Origin: an uncultured Clostridia bacterium | GTDB taxonomy: Bacteria > Bacillota > Clostridia > TANB77 > CAG-508 | NCBI GenBank assembly: GCA_934177485.1 | Contig: CAKPPF010000003.1 | Coordinates: 1 to 64,000 of the forward strand | Length of the DNA stretch: 64,000 nt | Direction of reading: 5' to 3' | In this document: positions 26,774 through 36,205 of the stretch, piece by piece | How positions within the stretch are numbered: the stretch's first letter is position 1 | Layout of the letters: each line of letters starts with the position of its first letter | The notes under the pieces: generated by a model | What the model saw: only the letters and a program-made list of their open reading frames with translations | Database searches by the model: none | Told to the model about the DNA's origin: nothing | Made by a program: the position numbers and the translations under genes

Positions 26774-27331
26774 TTATTTTAGTTCTTCTTCTTTTTGTAT
26801 AACTAGTTTTAAATCTCGCCAAAAATCAATTTTCTTACTTTCATCTCTTAGAAGCGCTGCCGGATGAAATGTTGGCATATATAGTATTCCTTTCTTTTCT
26901 ATCCATTTTCCTCTAGCTGATGTTATTCCATATTCTTCGCCAAGTATATTTTTTAATGCTACACTTCCTAAAAGCACTATAATTTTAGGTTTTACAAGCA
27001 TTACCTGATTTCTTAAATAATCCATACAGGCTGTAGCTTCATCATTTTCTGGATTTCTGTTTTGAGGTGGTCTACATTTTACAATATTTGCAATATAAAC
27101 ATTTTCTCTATTTATTCCTAAAGCTTCAAATGCTTTATTCATAAGTTGTCCCGCTTTACCTACAAACGGTTTTGCTTGAATATCTTCATCTGCTCCTGGA
27201 CCTTCACCTATAAGCATTACATTTGCATCTTTATTTCCACATCCAAACACTATATTTTTTCTGGTAGTACATAATTTACATTTGTTACAGTTCTTAATTG
27301 AATTTTCTAGTTCATTCCATGTCTCATACAT
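26774..27331 (-). CDS. Uracil-DNA glycosylase, family 4 (iron-sulfur type)
   Basis: This 185-residue enzyme removes uracil from DNA. The iron-sulfur cysteines are in CNKCKLCTTRKNIVFGCG and further on at NIVKCRPPQNRNP and EATACMDYL. Motif 1 is LIGEGPGADEDIQAKPFVGK and the closing motif is MPTFHPAALLRDESKK. The length is usual for family 4. It lies between the oxidoreductase and the S66 peptidase with gaps of 10-21 bases. Confidence 0.92.
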   Translation of the reverse strand: MYETWNELENSIKNCNKCKLCTTRKNIVFGCGNKDANVMLIGEGPGADEDIQAKPFVGKAGQLMNKAFEALGINRENVYIANIVKCRPPQNRNPENDEATACMDYLRNQVMLVKPKIIVLLGSVALKNILGEEYGITSARGKWIEKKGILYMPTFHPAALLRDESKKIDFWRDLKLVIQKEEELK

Positions 27332-27341
27332 TTATTATTTA

Positions 27342-28265
27342 TTACCTCACACAATCCTCTAATAATTTAATTTTTACATCTTTTTTAGTATTTATTTCTG
27401 CCATTGTTCCAATTGGAATTACAGTTTTTCTTTCGCAATGTCCGAAATTATTTGATTTTATTATTGGAAAATCATAATCTCCATCTAGCACATCTAACAA
27501 TATTTTTTCTAAAGCTATTTGACTTTCATGTTCATAATTTCCTACCCATATTCCTTTTATTTTATCAAAAACACCATTTTGTTTTAAATAATATAGATAA
27601 TGATTTACAAAATTAGGATTTGATTCATATGCTAATTCTTCTATAAACAAAATTTTATCTGAGAAATCTACTTTATATTTTCCACAAACAAGTCTAGTAA
27701 TTAAACTTAAATTGCCACCAATTAAAATTCCTTTTGCTTGTCCAGGTTTTATTGTATCATATTTATCATCATTTGTGCCAAGTTCTAAGTTTTTATCTTG
27801 GAATCTTTTAATTAATTCATTTGAAGAATATTTATCTATGCCATTCCAATCAGATATAGATTTAAAATTCGGTCCATTGAATGTTACAAGTCCTGTTTTT
27901 GAATAAATTGCATTGCAAAGTGCTGTTATATCACTGTATCCACATATTATTTTAGGATTTTTCTTTATTAGTTCATAATCCAAATAATCAAATGTTGAAT
28001 TACAATCATATCCTCCCTCAGCACAAATAATTGCTTTAACCTCATTATCTTTGAACATATTATTTATATCTTCTGCTTTTTGTCTTCCAGTTGCTCCATA
28101 TCCTGTTGTATTAGTTTTTACATATTTTCCAAATTTTATTTTATATCCCAATTTTTCAAAAAATGTTTTTGAGCTTTCAATCTCTTCTATTTCATTATTT
28201 TTTATAATCTCAGATGGAGCAACAACTCCTATTATGTCTCCTGGTTTTATTGCTTGTGGTATCAT
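27342..28265 (-). CDS. S66-family LD-carboxypeptidase (MccF/LdcA-like)
   Basis: This 307-residue serine peptidase has the nucleophile elbow ICGYSDITALCNAIY and the N-terminal KPGDIIGVVAPSE. The conserved AEGGYDCNSTFDYLDYELIK and the later glutamate and histidine regions (LFIEELAYES, NNFGHCERKTVIPIG) supply the rest of the triad. The family cleaves L,D-bonds in muropeptides (LdcA) or microcin-type adenylates (MccF). Cell-wall recycling fits with pgeF next door. Start ATG 28265 is behind AAGGAGG. Confidence 0.88.
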   Translation of the reverse strand: MIPQAIKPGDIIGVVAPSEIIKNNEIEEIESSKTFFEKLGYKIKFGKYVKTNTTGYGATGRQKAEDINNMFKDNEVKAIICAEGGYDCNSTFDYLDYELIKKNPKIICGYSDITALCNAIYSKTGLVTFNGPNFKSISDWNGIDKYSSNELIKRFQDKNLELGTNDDKYDTIKPGQAKGILIGGNLSLITRLVCGKYKVDFSDKILFIEELAYESNPNFVNHYLYYLKQNGVFDKIKGIWVGNYEHESQIALEKILLDVLDGDYDFPIIKSNNFGHCERKTVIPIGTMAEINTKKDVKIKLLEDCVR

Positions 28266-28279
28266 AGTTTCCTCCTTAA

Positions 28280-29083
28280 TTATATTAATTCAATTAACGC
28301 TATACTTCTTCCTGAATTTTCTTTTTCTGCTCTAAAAGAATGACAAATATTACTTTCACATACAGTACAAATCTTGCTATCTATTATATTTTCATTTTTT
28401 AGACCTAATTTTATTAAATTTTCAGTATTTATTCCTAAAGTATCAATATAATATTTAGTATCTTTCTTAGATATATATTTATCAATTCCGTCTAAATTTT
28501 TAAATTTATTATAGAACATATCTCTAACATCTTGGTCAACTTCAAAATGGCATTTTCTAATATGAGGTCCAATACAACAAATTAATTCTTCAGGTTTACA
28601 GTCATATTCTTCAATTAGTTTTTTTACTGTTTTAGATGCAATTTCTTGATACGTTCCCTTCCAGCCAGAATGAGTATTAGCAATTACATTCTTTACAGGA
28701 TCATAAAATAGTAACGGTGTACAATCTGCAAAACATAAAGTTAAGGCTTTATTTTTACTATTTGTTACTAAGGCATCCACGTTATCAAATTTCGGATTAT
28801 ATATTCCTTCATCTCCATCAAATATTTTTTCTACTCTGTCTGTATGCGTCTGTTTAGGTCTGCATATATCTTTAGCCGAAATATCAAGTGTTTTACATAT
28901 TTTATTATATGAGTCATCTACTTCTTTCTTTTTTTCTTTGTAGCTGTCATAACCTGCAAAGTTTAATGGTTTTAATGTAAAGCAATGAACTAATTCTTTA
29001 TATTCTAATAATTTTCTAAATTGAATATATTGTACTCCATTTTTGTTTATATGTACAATATTTTCATTTGACAAGTCTTTCAT
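28280..29083 (-). CDS. pgeF: Peptidoglycan editing factor PgeF (YlmD/YfiH family)
   Basis: PgeF is a polyphenol-oxidase-fold protein that removes wrongly built UDP-MurNAc-L-Ser precursors. I start it at ATG 29083, behind TGGAGGT (267 residues). The metal site is formed by CFADCTPLLFYDPV, NTHSGWKGTYQEIASKT and CCIGPHIRKCHFEVD. In B. subtilis the homologue ylmD sits near sigG and ylmC; here it is about 20 kb away. It is followed by the LD-carboxypeptidase gene, which also acts on cell-wall fragments. Confidence 0.9.
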   Translation of the reverse strand: MKDLSNENIVHINKNGVQYIQFRKLLEYKELVHCFTLKPLNFAGYDSYKEKKKEVDDSYNKICKTLDISAKDICRPKQTHTDRVEKIFDGDEGIYNPKFDNVDALVTNSKNKALTLCFADCTPLLFYDPVKNVIANTHSGWKGTYQEIASKTVKKLIEEYDCKPEELICCIGPHIRKCHFEVDQDVRDMFYNKFKNLDGIDKYISKKDTKYYIDTLGINTENLIKLGLKNENIIDSKICTVCESNICHSFRAEKENSGRSIALIELI

Positions 29084-29139
29084 AATACCTCCATTTAAAT
29101 TCGTATTTTGAACAAGTTTTATTTTAAGCAAACATGATG

Positions 29140-29167
29140 GTTAGGTTTTGTGCCCACCCTTTCGTCC
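29140..29167. repeat. Repeat family A, divergent copy
   Basis: TTAGGTTTTGTGCCCACCCTTTCGTCC resembles the second half of the larger copies at 36160-36178 and 61372-61391 (TAGGTCTTGTGCCTATCCTTTTGTCC). It lies between addB and pgeF. Confidence 0.45.
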
Positions 29168-29181
29168 AACAAATATATTAA

Positions 29182-32100
29182 TTATAATTTTTCTAAAATT
29201 TCATTTTTAGACGCATTAGGTATATAGTTATAATTATTATTACATAGTTTTGTGTCAAATCCGCAAATAGCCTTAAAATTACAAAAGTCACAAGCTGTTC
29301 TTTTATTTTTATATAAATAAACTGGTTTCTGTTGTATTACGCCATCTAGAATATTTTTTGCTATTTCTTTTATTGTGTTTTCTACCCTATTTTGTAATTT
29401 GATAAATTCATCCTTTTTTAAAACATTAGATTTTTTTTCACTTAAATTTCCATCTTTGTCTATATATGCCGGTATTATATTTGAGCTTCCTTGTGAAATT
29501 TTGTTATCCATCATTTTTACAACATTTATATCTCCTAATATAAGTCCATTCATTTTAAAGTTATTTCGTATTTCTTGTTTAAGTTGTTCATCTGTTATGT
29601 TTTTATTTTTTGCCTTTATTATTGGGTCTATTAAGCTAAAATATAGTGTTCCAGCTGGAATTGCCTCTTCCTTTTTGGATACAGCATCTAGATAAGTTAA
29701 TAATTGGATTTGAATACCTGCTACAACTTCATTTAAATCTATATTTTTTACAGAAGATTTATAATCTATTATTCTTATATATTTTCCGTCTTTATTTTCT
29801 GCAATATCAACTCTATCTATTTTTCCTACAATTTGAACTTTCTTTCCATTTTCTAATTGTATTTCTATTGGTGCATACTGTTTGCCTTTTCCAAATTCTA
29901 GTTCAGTTCCAAGTACTTTAAAATCGCTATTTTTTAATGTATCTATAATATATGTAATAGCATTTATTATGACTTTTTTTAACCTTTTAGAAAGAATTAT
30001 ATATTTAGGAATTGTATTAAATATATAGTTTTTATTTAAAAGAAGCTTCTCATCTACTATTTTTCCTATTATTTTAGATATTTCTTCATTATCTATTTCT
30101 TTAATATTAATATTATTATCATTTACATAGCTAAAGAAATCGTCTATTACTTCATGCATAAATGTTCCGGTATCTAAACTTTGTAACTTCAGTTCTGTCC
30201 TTTCAGATAATTTTAAACCATATTTTAAGTAATATGAAAATGGGCATCTTCTATAGTTTTCGAGTTTTGATATACTTGTTTCTAATGTATTACCATATAA
30301 TTTTCCTAAATTTTCTTTATTTATGTTTTCTGCCAAATTATTATATAAATATCCATTTAACATCTTGTTCAATTTTTCATTATATTGTACATCATTTTGG
30401 TATACATTATATAGTTCAAGCCATATATCATCAATTGGTTCTCCATCTAGGTATTTGCGTAAATTTATTAACAGTAAATCAAAATTAACCTTTTTATTTG
30501 ATATATAACTCTTAGAATTAATTATATCGCTATCTTCTTCAAGATTAGGAAAAATCTTTTTTATTTTGTTAATTAATATTGACTTTCTAAGTCCTTTACC
30601 ATCATTGTCTGAAGCTGAGTAAGATAGAAAAAGTTGTTCTTCAGCAATGCTAAAGGCTTTATATATATTAAAATTCTCATCATATATTTGCTCTTTTGTA
30701 GTTTTAGCAAGTTCAAGTCCATTTTCTTTTAGATATATTCTTTCATCATCACTAATAAATCCTTCGTTTTTACTATTACTTGGAAACTTTCCATCATTAA
30801 GTCCAATTATAAAAACTATTTTTTTATCTCCACTCCTGCTTCTATCTACATCTCCTACTATTACTTCATCTAAAGTTGCAGGTATTTTTCCTAAAGAAGA
30901 ATTATTAAGTCCTGTTTTTAATAGTTCTATGTAATTTTCAAAACTTATTTTATCATCTTCAAATATTAATACTAGTTCATCTAATAGATCTATTAATAAA
31001 TTCCAACTTGAGTTATAAAGATTAGCAAGTTCAATATTTCCATTCATTTCGAGAAAATCAACTTTTTTCTTCAACTTGTCTTGAATGCAGTTTTCTTCTA
31101 GTAATTTATAAATATTTAATGTAATGTCTTTTACAGTTTTATTTTTTTCTAATGAATTTTTAAAACCTAAAAGTGGTGATATTATTCTATTTTTTATTTC
31201 TTCTAGCTTATTAATATCTTCTTTATTGTCTGTAATAATTTGCCAAGTTGAATTAAACTTTTTAAATCCACTTATTCCAAGTTTTTTACAATAGTTTTCG
31301 AAAATATATATTTCATCGTTTGATAAATCAATAAAACCAGATTTAGCATAATTAATAATTGAGTCCATTGACCAACTATTAGAGAAAACGTTTAATATAG
31401 ATATTATATATCTAATTAAAACATTTTGATTTAAGTCTTTGTTTTCGTCTATAAATACCGGAATATCATATTTATTAAATATAGCTTTAATAAGGCTTGA
31501 ATAATCTTCAATATCTTTTGTAATAATGCTAATATCTTTGTATCTAAATTTATTATCCCTTACCAGCTCTATTATATTGTTTGCAACATTTTCTATTTCA
31601 GAATAATTATTATTTGCAAGAAATAATCTAATATTACTTGAGTTATTAGTGTAACTTATAGGATTTACATTATATAAGTTTTCAGACAAGTATTTTAGCT
31701 CATCATTTTTGAATCTATAGTTTTCATTTAGTTCTATAGAATCTAAAATTTCGATTTTATTATTATGTGCTATTTTTAAAATATTTTGAGCTGTTTTTTT
31801 GTTTGCAATAAATATATCTGTTTCATTATTTGCTTTATATTCTAAAGAATCTGCACATATAGTAACAGTAACATTTAGTGCTTTTTTAAATAATTCTTCT
31901 ATTATTCCATATTCTTGTTTTGTAAAACCTGCAAATTCATCAATATATATGTATGAATTTTCGAACATTGTGCTTTTGCATATTTTATTTTTTACAATTG
32001 TAAGCAATTCATCATCATCTAAAAACATATTTTGAATTTTATTATTAAAATCATCATATATTATTTTTATATCTTCTAATTTAAATTTTATATATTTATC

Positions 32101-32526
32101 TTGTAAAGTTTCACTAGTTTGTTCTAGCATATTGCTTGTAATATTATTCTTTTTTAACTCTGTAATCATTCTTAACGCTAAATCTATATTTTTGTCTGTT
32201 CTACCCAAGAAGTTTAAATTTTCTTTTTCCTTTTGCATAATGTTAGATAATAGCATGGCTTTTCCACTTTGTGATATGTTTTTTTGTTCTCCCATTCCAC
32301 TTTCTGCTATTATTCTATATGCCATACGCTTAAATGTAATTACTTCTGCATTAACTACAGCTTTTTTTCCTGATAATCTCATTAAGTTTTTTTCGGCTGT
32401 AAAAGAAAACTGTTCTGGAGTTATTATATATACTTTTTTATTATCGTCTATTAAATTTTTTATCTCATTAAAACAAAAGCTAGTTTTTCCTGTTCCGCTT
32501 TTTCCATATATAAATCTTAAACTCAT
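29182..32526 (-). CDS. addB: ATP-dependent helicase/nuclease subunit B (AddB)
   Basis: AddB is one half of the AddAB helicase-nuclease that resects double-strand breaks. The N-terminal P-loop is SLRFIYGKSGTGKTSFCF, followed by YIITPEQFSFTAEKNLMR. The nuclease domain near the end has IRIIDYKSSVKNIDLNEVVA and GIQIQLLTYLDA. The four iron-sulfur cysteines are at TSISKLENYRRCPFSYYLKY and CDFCNFKAICGF. I choose ATG 32526 behind GGTGA, 1114 residues. The partner gene addA, usually adjacent, is absent from this window. Confidence 0.93.
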   Translation of the reverse strand: MSLRFIYGKSGTGKTSFCFNEIKNLIDDNKKVYIITPEQFSFTAEKNLMRLSGKKAVVNAEVITFKRMAYRIIAESGMGEQKNISQSGKAMLLSNIMQKEKENLNFLGRTDKNIDLALRMITELKKNNITSNMLEQTSETLQDKYIKFKLEDIKIIYDDFNNKIQNMFLDDDELLTIVKNKICKSTMFENSYIYIDEFAGFTKQEYGIIEELFKKALNVTVTICADSLEYKANNETDIFIANKKTAQNILKIAHNNKIEILDSIELNENYRFKNDELKYLSENLYNVNPISYTNNSSNIRLFLANNNYSEIENVANNIIELVRDNKFRYKDISIITKDIEDYSSLIKAIFNKYDIPVFIDENKDLNQNVLIRYIISILNVFSNSWSMDSIINYAKSGFIDLSNDEIYIFENYCKKLGISGFKKFNSTWQIITDNKEDINKLEEIKNRIISPLLGFKNSLEKNKTVKDITLNIYKLLEENCIQDKLKKKVDFLEMNGNIELANLYNSSWNLLIDLLDELVLIFEDDKISFENYIELLKTGLNNSSLGKIPATLDEVIVGDVDRSRSGDKKIVFIIGLNDGKFPSNSKNEGFISDDERIYLKENGLELAKTTKEQIYDENFNIYKAFSIAEEQLFLSYSASDNDGKGLRKSILINKIKKIFPNLEEDSDIINSKSYISNKKVNFDLLLINLRKYLDGEPIDDIWLELYNVYQNDVQYNEKLNKMLNGYLYNNLAENINKENLGKLYGNTLETSISKLENYRRCPFSYYLKYGLKLSERTELKLQSLDTGTFMHEVIDDFFSYVNDNNINIKEIDNEEISKIIGKIVDEKLLLNKNYIFNTIPKYIILSKRLKKVIINAITYIIDTLKNSDFKVLGTELEFGKGKQYAPIEIQLENGKKVQIVGKIDRVDIAENKDGKYIRIIDYKSSVKNIDLNEVVAGIQIQLLTYLDAVSKKEEAIPAGTLYFSLIDPIIKAKNKNITDEQLKQEIRNNFKMNGLILGDINVVKMMDNKISQGSSNIIPAYIDKDGNLSEKKSNVLKKDEFIKLQNRVENTIKEIAKNILDGVIQQKPVYLYKNKRTACDFCNFKAICGFDTKLCNNNYNYIPNASKNEILEKL

Positions 32527-32654
32527 TTTTTTCACCAAAATTATTATAGCACACTAAGTCTATTTAGCCAAGTTTAATTAGCTTTGTGGACTAATAAATT
32601 ATTTATATATTAATTGTCTATTAGCTTATTTATCTGCCAAAAAATAATAGAAAA

Positions 32655-32680
32655 GTGAGCAGGCACAAGACCTGCCCCCC
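32655..32680. repeat. Repeat family A copy
   Basis: GAGCAGGCACAAGACCTGCCC is a palindrome with a short loop and lies between addB and the repeat-protein gene. Just beyond it, 32707-32720 (AATGAGAAATTTCCTA) matches part of family B. Confidence 0.6.
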
Positions 32681-32733
32681 TACAATACTAAAATTTGCTC
32701 TAAATTATAGTAAAAAATGAGAAATTTCCTACT

Positions 32734-32767
32734 AAATAAAAAAAGTGGCATAGCCACTTTTTTTATT
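32734..32767 (-). terminator. Terminator after the pentapeptide-repeat coiled-coil gene
   Basis: AAATAAAAAAAGTGGC-at-AGCCACTTTTTTTATTT is a strong hairpin with flanking A and T runs, directly downstream of the leftward gene. Confidence 0.85.
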
Positions 32768-32771
32768 TAAT

Positions 32772-34529
32772 TTATCTATCAAATCCTTCTTCTTGTTTTT
32801 TAACAAAGTCTTTATATCCACTTGACATTGACTTTGGTCCTTTTTTATTTTTAAGCATCTCGTCTCTTGCTTTTTTTGCTTTAGAGACTGCATTTTCATG
32901 TTTTGACTTTGTAATATTATATCTTATAGAGTTTGTGCCATTTTTTTCTTCAATTTTTTTCATTTTAGTTTTCAATTTTTTTGCTTTATCTTTATTCTTA
33001 ATATATTTACTCTCGTTCATTTTATATTGCTCTACAAAATTATTATGAGTTTTAGTATTGTGTAACTCAAATTTTTCTTTTTTTCTAACCGCATTTTGTA
33101 ATTCATTTCCCTGTGGAACAGGTAATGCATTTTTATACTTATCTCCTAAACCAGGAAATCTTGATAGTATCTTTTTCAAGGTATAGAAAGGAGTTGTAGT
33201 AAAGTCTGTTCCTAAGTATTTATTATCTTTAATTAGGCTTCTATTTAATTGTCTAAATGTCTTTTCATTCATATATATTGAATTGCTTTCAAGCTTAACA
33301 TTATATTCTATTGGCAGTTTATCTTTTTCTCCGCAATATACATCTAAAAAATCTTTCATAAGTTTCTTATCATTTTGAGCTAATAATAACTTTAATACTG
33401 CTGGATTTACCATTTTTATTATTTTTGAATAATCCTCTAAATCATTTTCTTTAATAAATTCCTTAGCCTCTTTTCTAAGACTTCTTTTATCTTGAAAAAT
33501 TTTATCTAGATTAAATCCAAATGAACTATGTGTACCATTTTGCATTTCTTCTACAATTGCTTGATTACTATCAGAATCAATTATAAATTTTAAGTAATCT
33601 TGTTTTGACTGTGTCGGTTTTGGGCCCTGGTTTGGTTGGCCTTGGCTTGGTTGACCTTGGTTTGGTTGTCCTTGGCTTGGTTGACCTTGGCTTGGTTGGC
33701 CTTGGCTTGGTTGACCTTGGCTTGGTTGGCCTTGGCTTGGTTGACCTTGGCTTGGTTGACCTTGGCTTGGTTGACCTTGGTTTGGTTGGCCTTGGCTTGG
33801 TTGACCTTGGCTTGGTTGGCCTTGGCTTGGTTGGCCTTGGCTTGGTTGACCTTGGCTTGGTTGACCTTGGCTTGGTTGGCCTTGGCTTGGTTGGCTCTGT
33901 GTTGTTGGATCTACATTGCTTTTTGTTTTTTCTGCCTCTCTCCTAAACATTTCTTTGTATTCATCTGGAGTTAAATTTATTGAATTTAATTCTTCTTTAA
34001 ATTCAGTGTATTGTTTTATTTTAGCATTTAATTTCTGTATATTATCTTTAATAGAATCTATTTGATCATATATTTCTTTCCACCCAAATTTGTTGTCATG
34101 ACTTTCTTCTTTATAGAACTCTTGTAGTTCTATATTTTTCTTTTTTAACTCTAATTCTTCATCTGCAACTTCTCTCTTCATTGTTTCTATTTCCATAGTA
34201 ATTATTTTGAAGTGATTGTCTGTACGAAAGAATTTCTTTGAGTCCTTTGCATCTTTTATTTCTTTATTTAATTCTGCATTTTCTTTAGACAAATTTTTTT
34301 CTTCATTTTTAATGCTTTTTTCTATCTGTTTCTGCAATGATTCCCTATCAATTTCAAATTCAGCATCTTCCCATGTTATATTTAATTGTTCATTTAATCT
34401 TTCTATTCTTAAATTAGATACTTTTTTATTTTGTTCAATTTTGCTCTCTAATTCAGATACTTTACTATCAAATCCATTATATTCGTCTATAAGTTTTTGA
34501 GTATTTTGAAATTCTTCAACACTTTTCAT
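32772..34529 (-). CDS. Unknown coiled-coil protein with about 18 GQPSQ pentapeptide repeats
   Basis: I do not recognise this 585-residue protein. Residues 1-215 are charged and strongly heptad-like (KVSELESKIEQNKK, KDSKKFFRTDNHF, DNIQKLNAKIKQYTEF), a long coiled coil. Residues about 212-300 are a run of (GQPSQ)n with four Asn variants (GQPNQ), likely a flexible spacer. The C-terminal 280 residues are a separate part: FIIDSDSNQAIVEEMQNG, FDLDVYCGEKDKLPIEYNVK-like DFLDVYCGEKDKLPIEYNVK, and a very basic coiled tail. No signal peptide or sortase motif is present, so surface display is not supported. It is a single gene with its own AAGGAG site and terminator. The role is unknown; scaffold or spore-structure functions are guesses. 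Confidence 0.7.
   Translation of the reverse strand: MKSVEEFQNTQKLIDEYNGFDSKVSELESKIEQNKKVSNLRIERLNEQLNITWEDAEFEIDRESLQKQIEKSIKNEEKNLSKENAELNKEIKDAKDSKKFFRTDNHFKIITMEIETMKREVADEELELKKKNIELQEFYKEESHDNKFGWKEIYDQIDSIKDNIQKLNAKIKQYTEFKEELNSINLTPDEYKEMFRREAEKTKSNVDPTTQSQPSQGQPSQGQPSQGQPSQGQPSQGQPSQGQPSQGQPNQGQPSQGQPSQGQPSQGQPSQGQPSQGQPSQGQPSQGQPNQGQPSQGQPNQGPKPTQSKQDYLKFIIDSDSNQAIVEEMQNGTHSSFGFNLDKIFQDKRSLRKEAKEFIKENDLEDYSKIIKMVNPAVLKLLLAQNDKKLMKDFLDVYCGEKDKLPIEYNVKLESNSIYMNEKTFRQLNRSLIKDNKYLGTDFTTTPFYTLKKILSRFPGLGDKYKNALPVPQGNELQNAVRKKEKFELHNTKTHNNFVEQYKMNESKYIKNKDKAKKLKTKMKKIEEKNGTNSIRYNITKSKHENAVSKAKKARDEMLKNKKGPKSMSSGYKDFVKKQEEGFDR
33627..33896. repeat. 15-base tandem repeat, about 18 units, coding for GQPSQ
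   Basis: The plus strand shows a 15-base unit such as CCTTGGCTTGGTTGA repeated about 18 times without interruption. Third positions vary between GAC and GGC forms. The run keeps all three frames open. It is far richer in G and C than the genome around it and should be prone to copy-number change. Confidence 0.95.
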
Positions 34530-34676
34530 ATGCTTTCTCCTTTTATTTACATAATATACATTAATTATATCATATTTTGATTATTTTGTAAATAATTTAC
34601 TTTTAGTATAATGGATATTTCACTTTTATGCAATATAATTTACTGAATGTAAATAAAATGTAAAAAAATAGTAATA

Positions 34677-36041
34677 CTATTGAAATATTTTGCTTTCTAA
34701 TGCTCTTTCAGCTAATTTTGAATATCTTATTTTTTTATCTTTTATTTGTTCTTCTAGTTCCGGTAGTATTCCGAAATTTGCATTCATAGGTTGAAATTTT
34801 TCGTTTGGTGTTGATATGTATTTTGCTAAAGCTCCTATTACAGTTTCTTTAGGAAATATTATTTTTTTAGATTCTTCATCTCTTTGTAGTATTTTATTGT
34901 ACAAAGCTACAGCATTAAGTCCTGCAACAAGTCCAGAACTTATAGATTCTACATATCCTTCTACTCCCGAAATTTGCCCGGCAAAAAATATATTATTATT
35001 TCCTTTAAGTTTATATGTTTCGTCTAACAATTTGCTGGAATTTATATATGTATTTCTATGCATAACCCCATATTTTACAAATTCCGCATTTTCTAGACCT
35101 GGTATTAAAGAAAATACTCTTTTTTGTTCTCCGAATTTTAAGTTAGTTTGAAAACCAACTATATTATATATTGTTCCTTCTGCATTATCTTGTCTTAATT
35201 GTACTAATGCATATGGTCTTTTTCCTATTCTTGGGTCATCAAACCCTACCGGCTTTAATGGACCATATCTTAAAGTATCTATTCCTCTTTTTGCCATTAT
35301 TTCAATTGGCATACATCCTTCAAAAATTTCTCTTTTCTCGAAATCGTGAAGAGTTACTATTTGTGCGTTTATAAGTTCTTTGCAAAATTTTTCGTATTCT
35401 TCTTTATTCATTGGAAGGTTAATATAGTCTTTAGCTTCTTTATTTTGCCTTTCTTTCCAGTTTTCAAGACTCTCATCTTTCTTCTTTTCTTGACTATATC
35501 TGTCTCCATAAAAAGCTATATCAAAATTTATGCTATCTTTTAGCACAATTGGGGCAGCAGCATCATAAAAATATAATTCGTCTTCTCCTGTGAGTTCTAA
35601 TATTTTCTTAGACATATCTTCGGACGTTAAAGGGCCAGTAGCAATAATTGTAATTGTGTCTTCTTCTATCTCTTTAACTTCCTTGTTTATTACCTGTATG
35701 TTGGGATTACTTTTTATTTTCTCAGTTACTAATTTAGAAAATTGCTCTCTATCTACAGCTAATGCTTGTCCAGCAGGAACTGATACCTCATCTGCAGATT
35801 TTATTAATAAAGAATCCATTTTTCTTAATTCTTCTTTAAGAAGTCCGCATGCATTTGTTAATAAATTAGATTTGAATGAATTACTACATACAATTTCTGC
35901 CAAATTGTCATTTGAGTGTGCTGGTGAAAATTTCTCTGGTTTCATTTCATATAGTTTAACTTTTATTCCCTTTTTAGCAATTTGATATGCTGCTTCACAT
36001 CCTGCTAGTCCACCACCTATAACATTAATATAATTTTTCAT
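34677..36041 (-). CDS. trmFO: Folate/FAD-dependent tRNA m5U54 methyltransferase TrmFO
   Basis: TrmFO methylates U54 of the tRNA T-loop using methylene-tetrahydrofolate and FAD. The FAD motif is [20 protein letters not shown]. The family hallmarks [20 protein letters not shown] then CSNSFKSN include the catalytic cysteines. Later come [27 protein letters not shown] and [15 protein letters not shown]. The length of 454 residues is slightly longer than the usual 435-450. Start ATG at 36041 is behind AAAGGAGG. It stands alone between repeats and a 150-base spacer. Confidence 0.95.
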   Translation of the reverse strand: MKNYINVIGGGLAGCEAAYQIAKKGIKVKLYEMKPEKFSPAHSNDNLAEIVCSNSFKSNLLTNACGLLKEELRKMDSLLIKSADEVSVPAGQALAVDREQFSKLVTEKIKSNPNIQVINKEVKEIEEDTITIIATGPLTSEDMSKKILELTGEDELYFYDAAAPIVLKDSINFDIAFYGDRYSQEKKKDESLENWKERQNKEAKDYINLPMNKEEYEKFCKELINAQIVTLHDFEKREIFEGCMPIEIMAKRGIDTLRYGPLKPVGFDDPRIGKRPYALVQLRQDNAEGTIYNIVGFQTNLKFGEQKRVFSLIPGLENAEFVKYGVMHRNTYINSSKLLDETYKLKGNNNIFFAGQISGVEGYVESISSGLVAGLNAVALYNKILQRDEESKKIIFPKETVIGALAKYISTPNEKFQPMNANFGILPELEEQIKDKKIRYSKLAERALESKIFQ

Positions 36042-36092
36042 TATTCCTCCTTTTATTAGATTTTGAATTTATGTTTATTGCTAAATTATACT

Positions 36093-36178
36093 GGGCAGGC
36101 ACAAGACCTGCCCCTACGTTTTGTTCACGTAATTTTAGTTTTCACGTAGTTATGTATTTGTAGGTCTTGTGCCTATCC
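36093..36178. repeat. Repeat family A, large copy with two inverted ends
   Basis: The left end GGGCAGGCACAAGACCTGCC is itself palindromic. The right end TAGGTCTTGTGCCTATCC (36161-36178) is its inverse complement, and about 45 bases lie between (with CACGTAA...TTCACGTAG). The structure resembles a miniature inverted-repeat element. Confidence 0.65.
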
Positions 36179-36205
36179 TTTTGTCCCTTATGATTTCACA
36201 TTAAT

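Noticed and set aside
33627..33896. Regular spacing suggested a CRISPR array
   Set aside because: Units are 15 bases, directly adjacent and in-frame coding, with no spacers.
33605..33974. Two long rightward frames rich in Leu/Val/Gly or Ala/Trp/Leu opposite the repeat region
   Set aside because: They are the other frames of the 15-base tandem repeat, with no ribosome site; the leftward coiled-coil frame is the gene.
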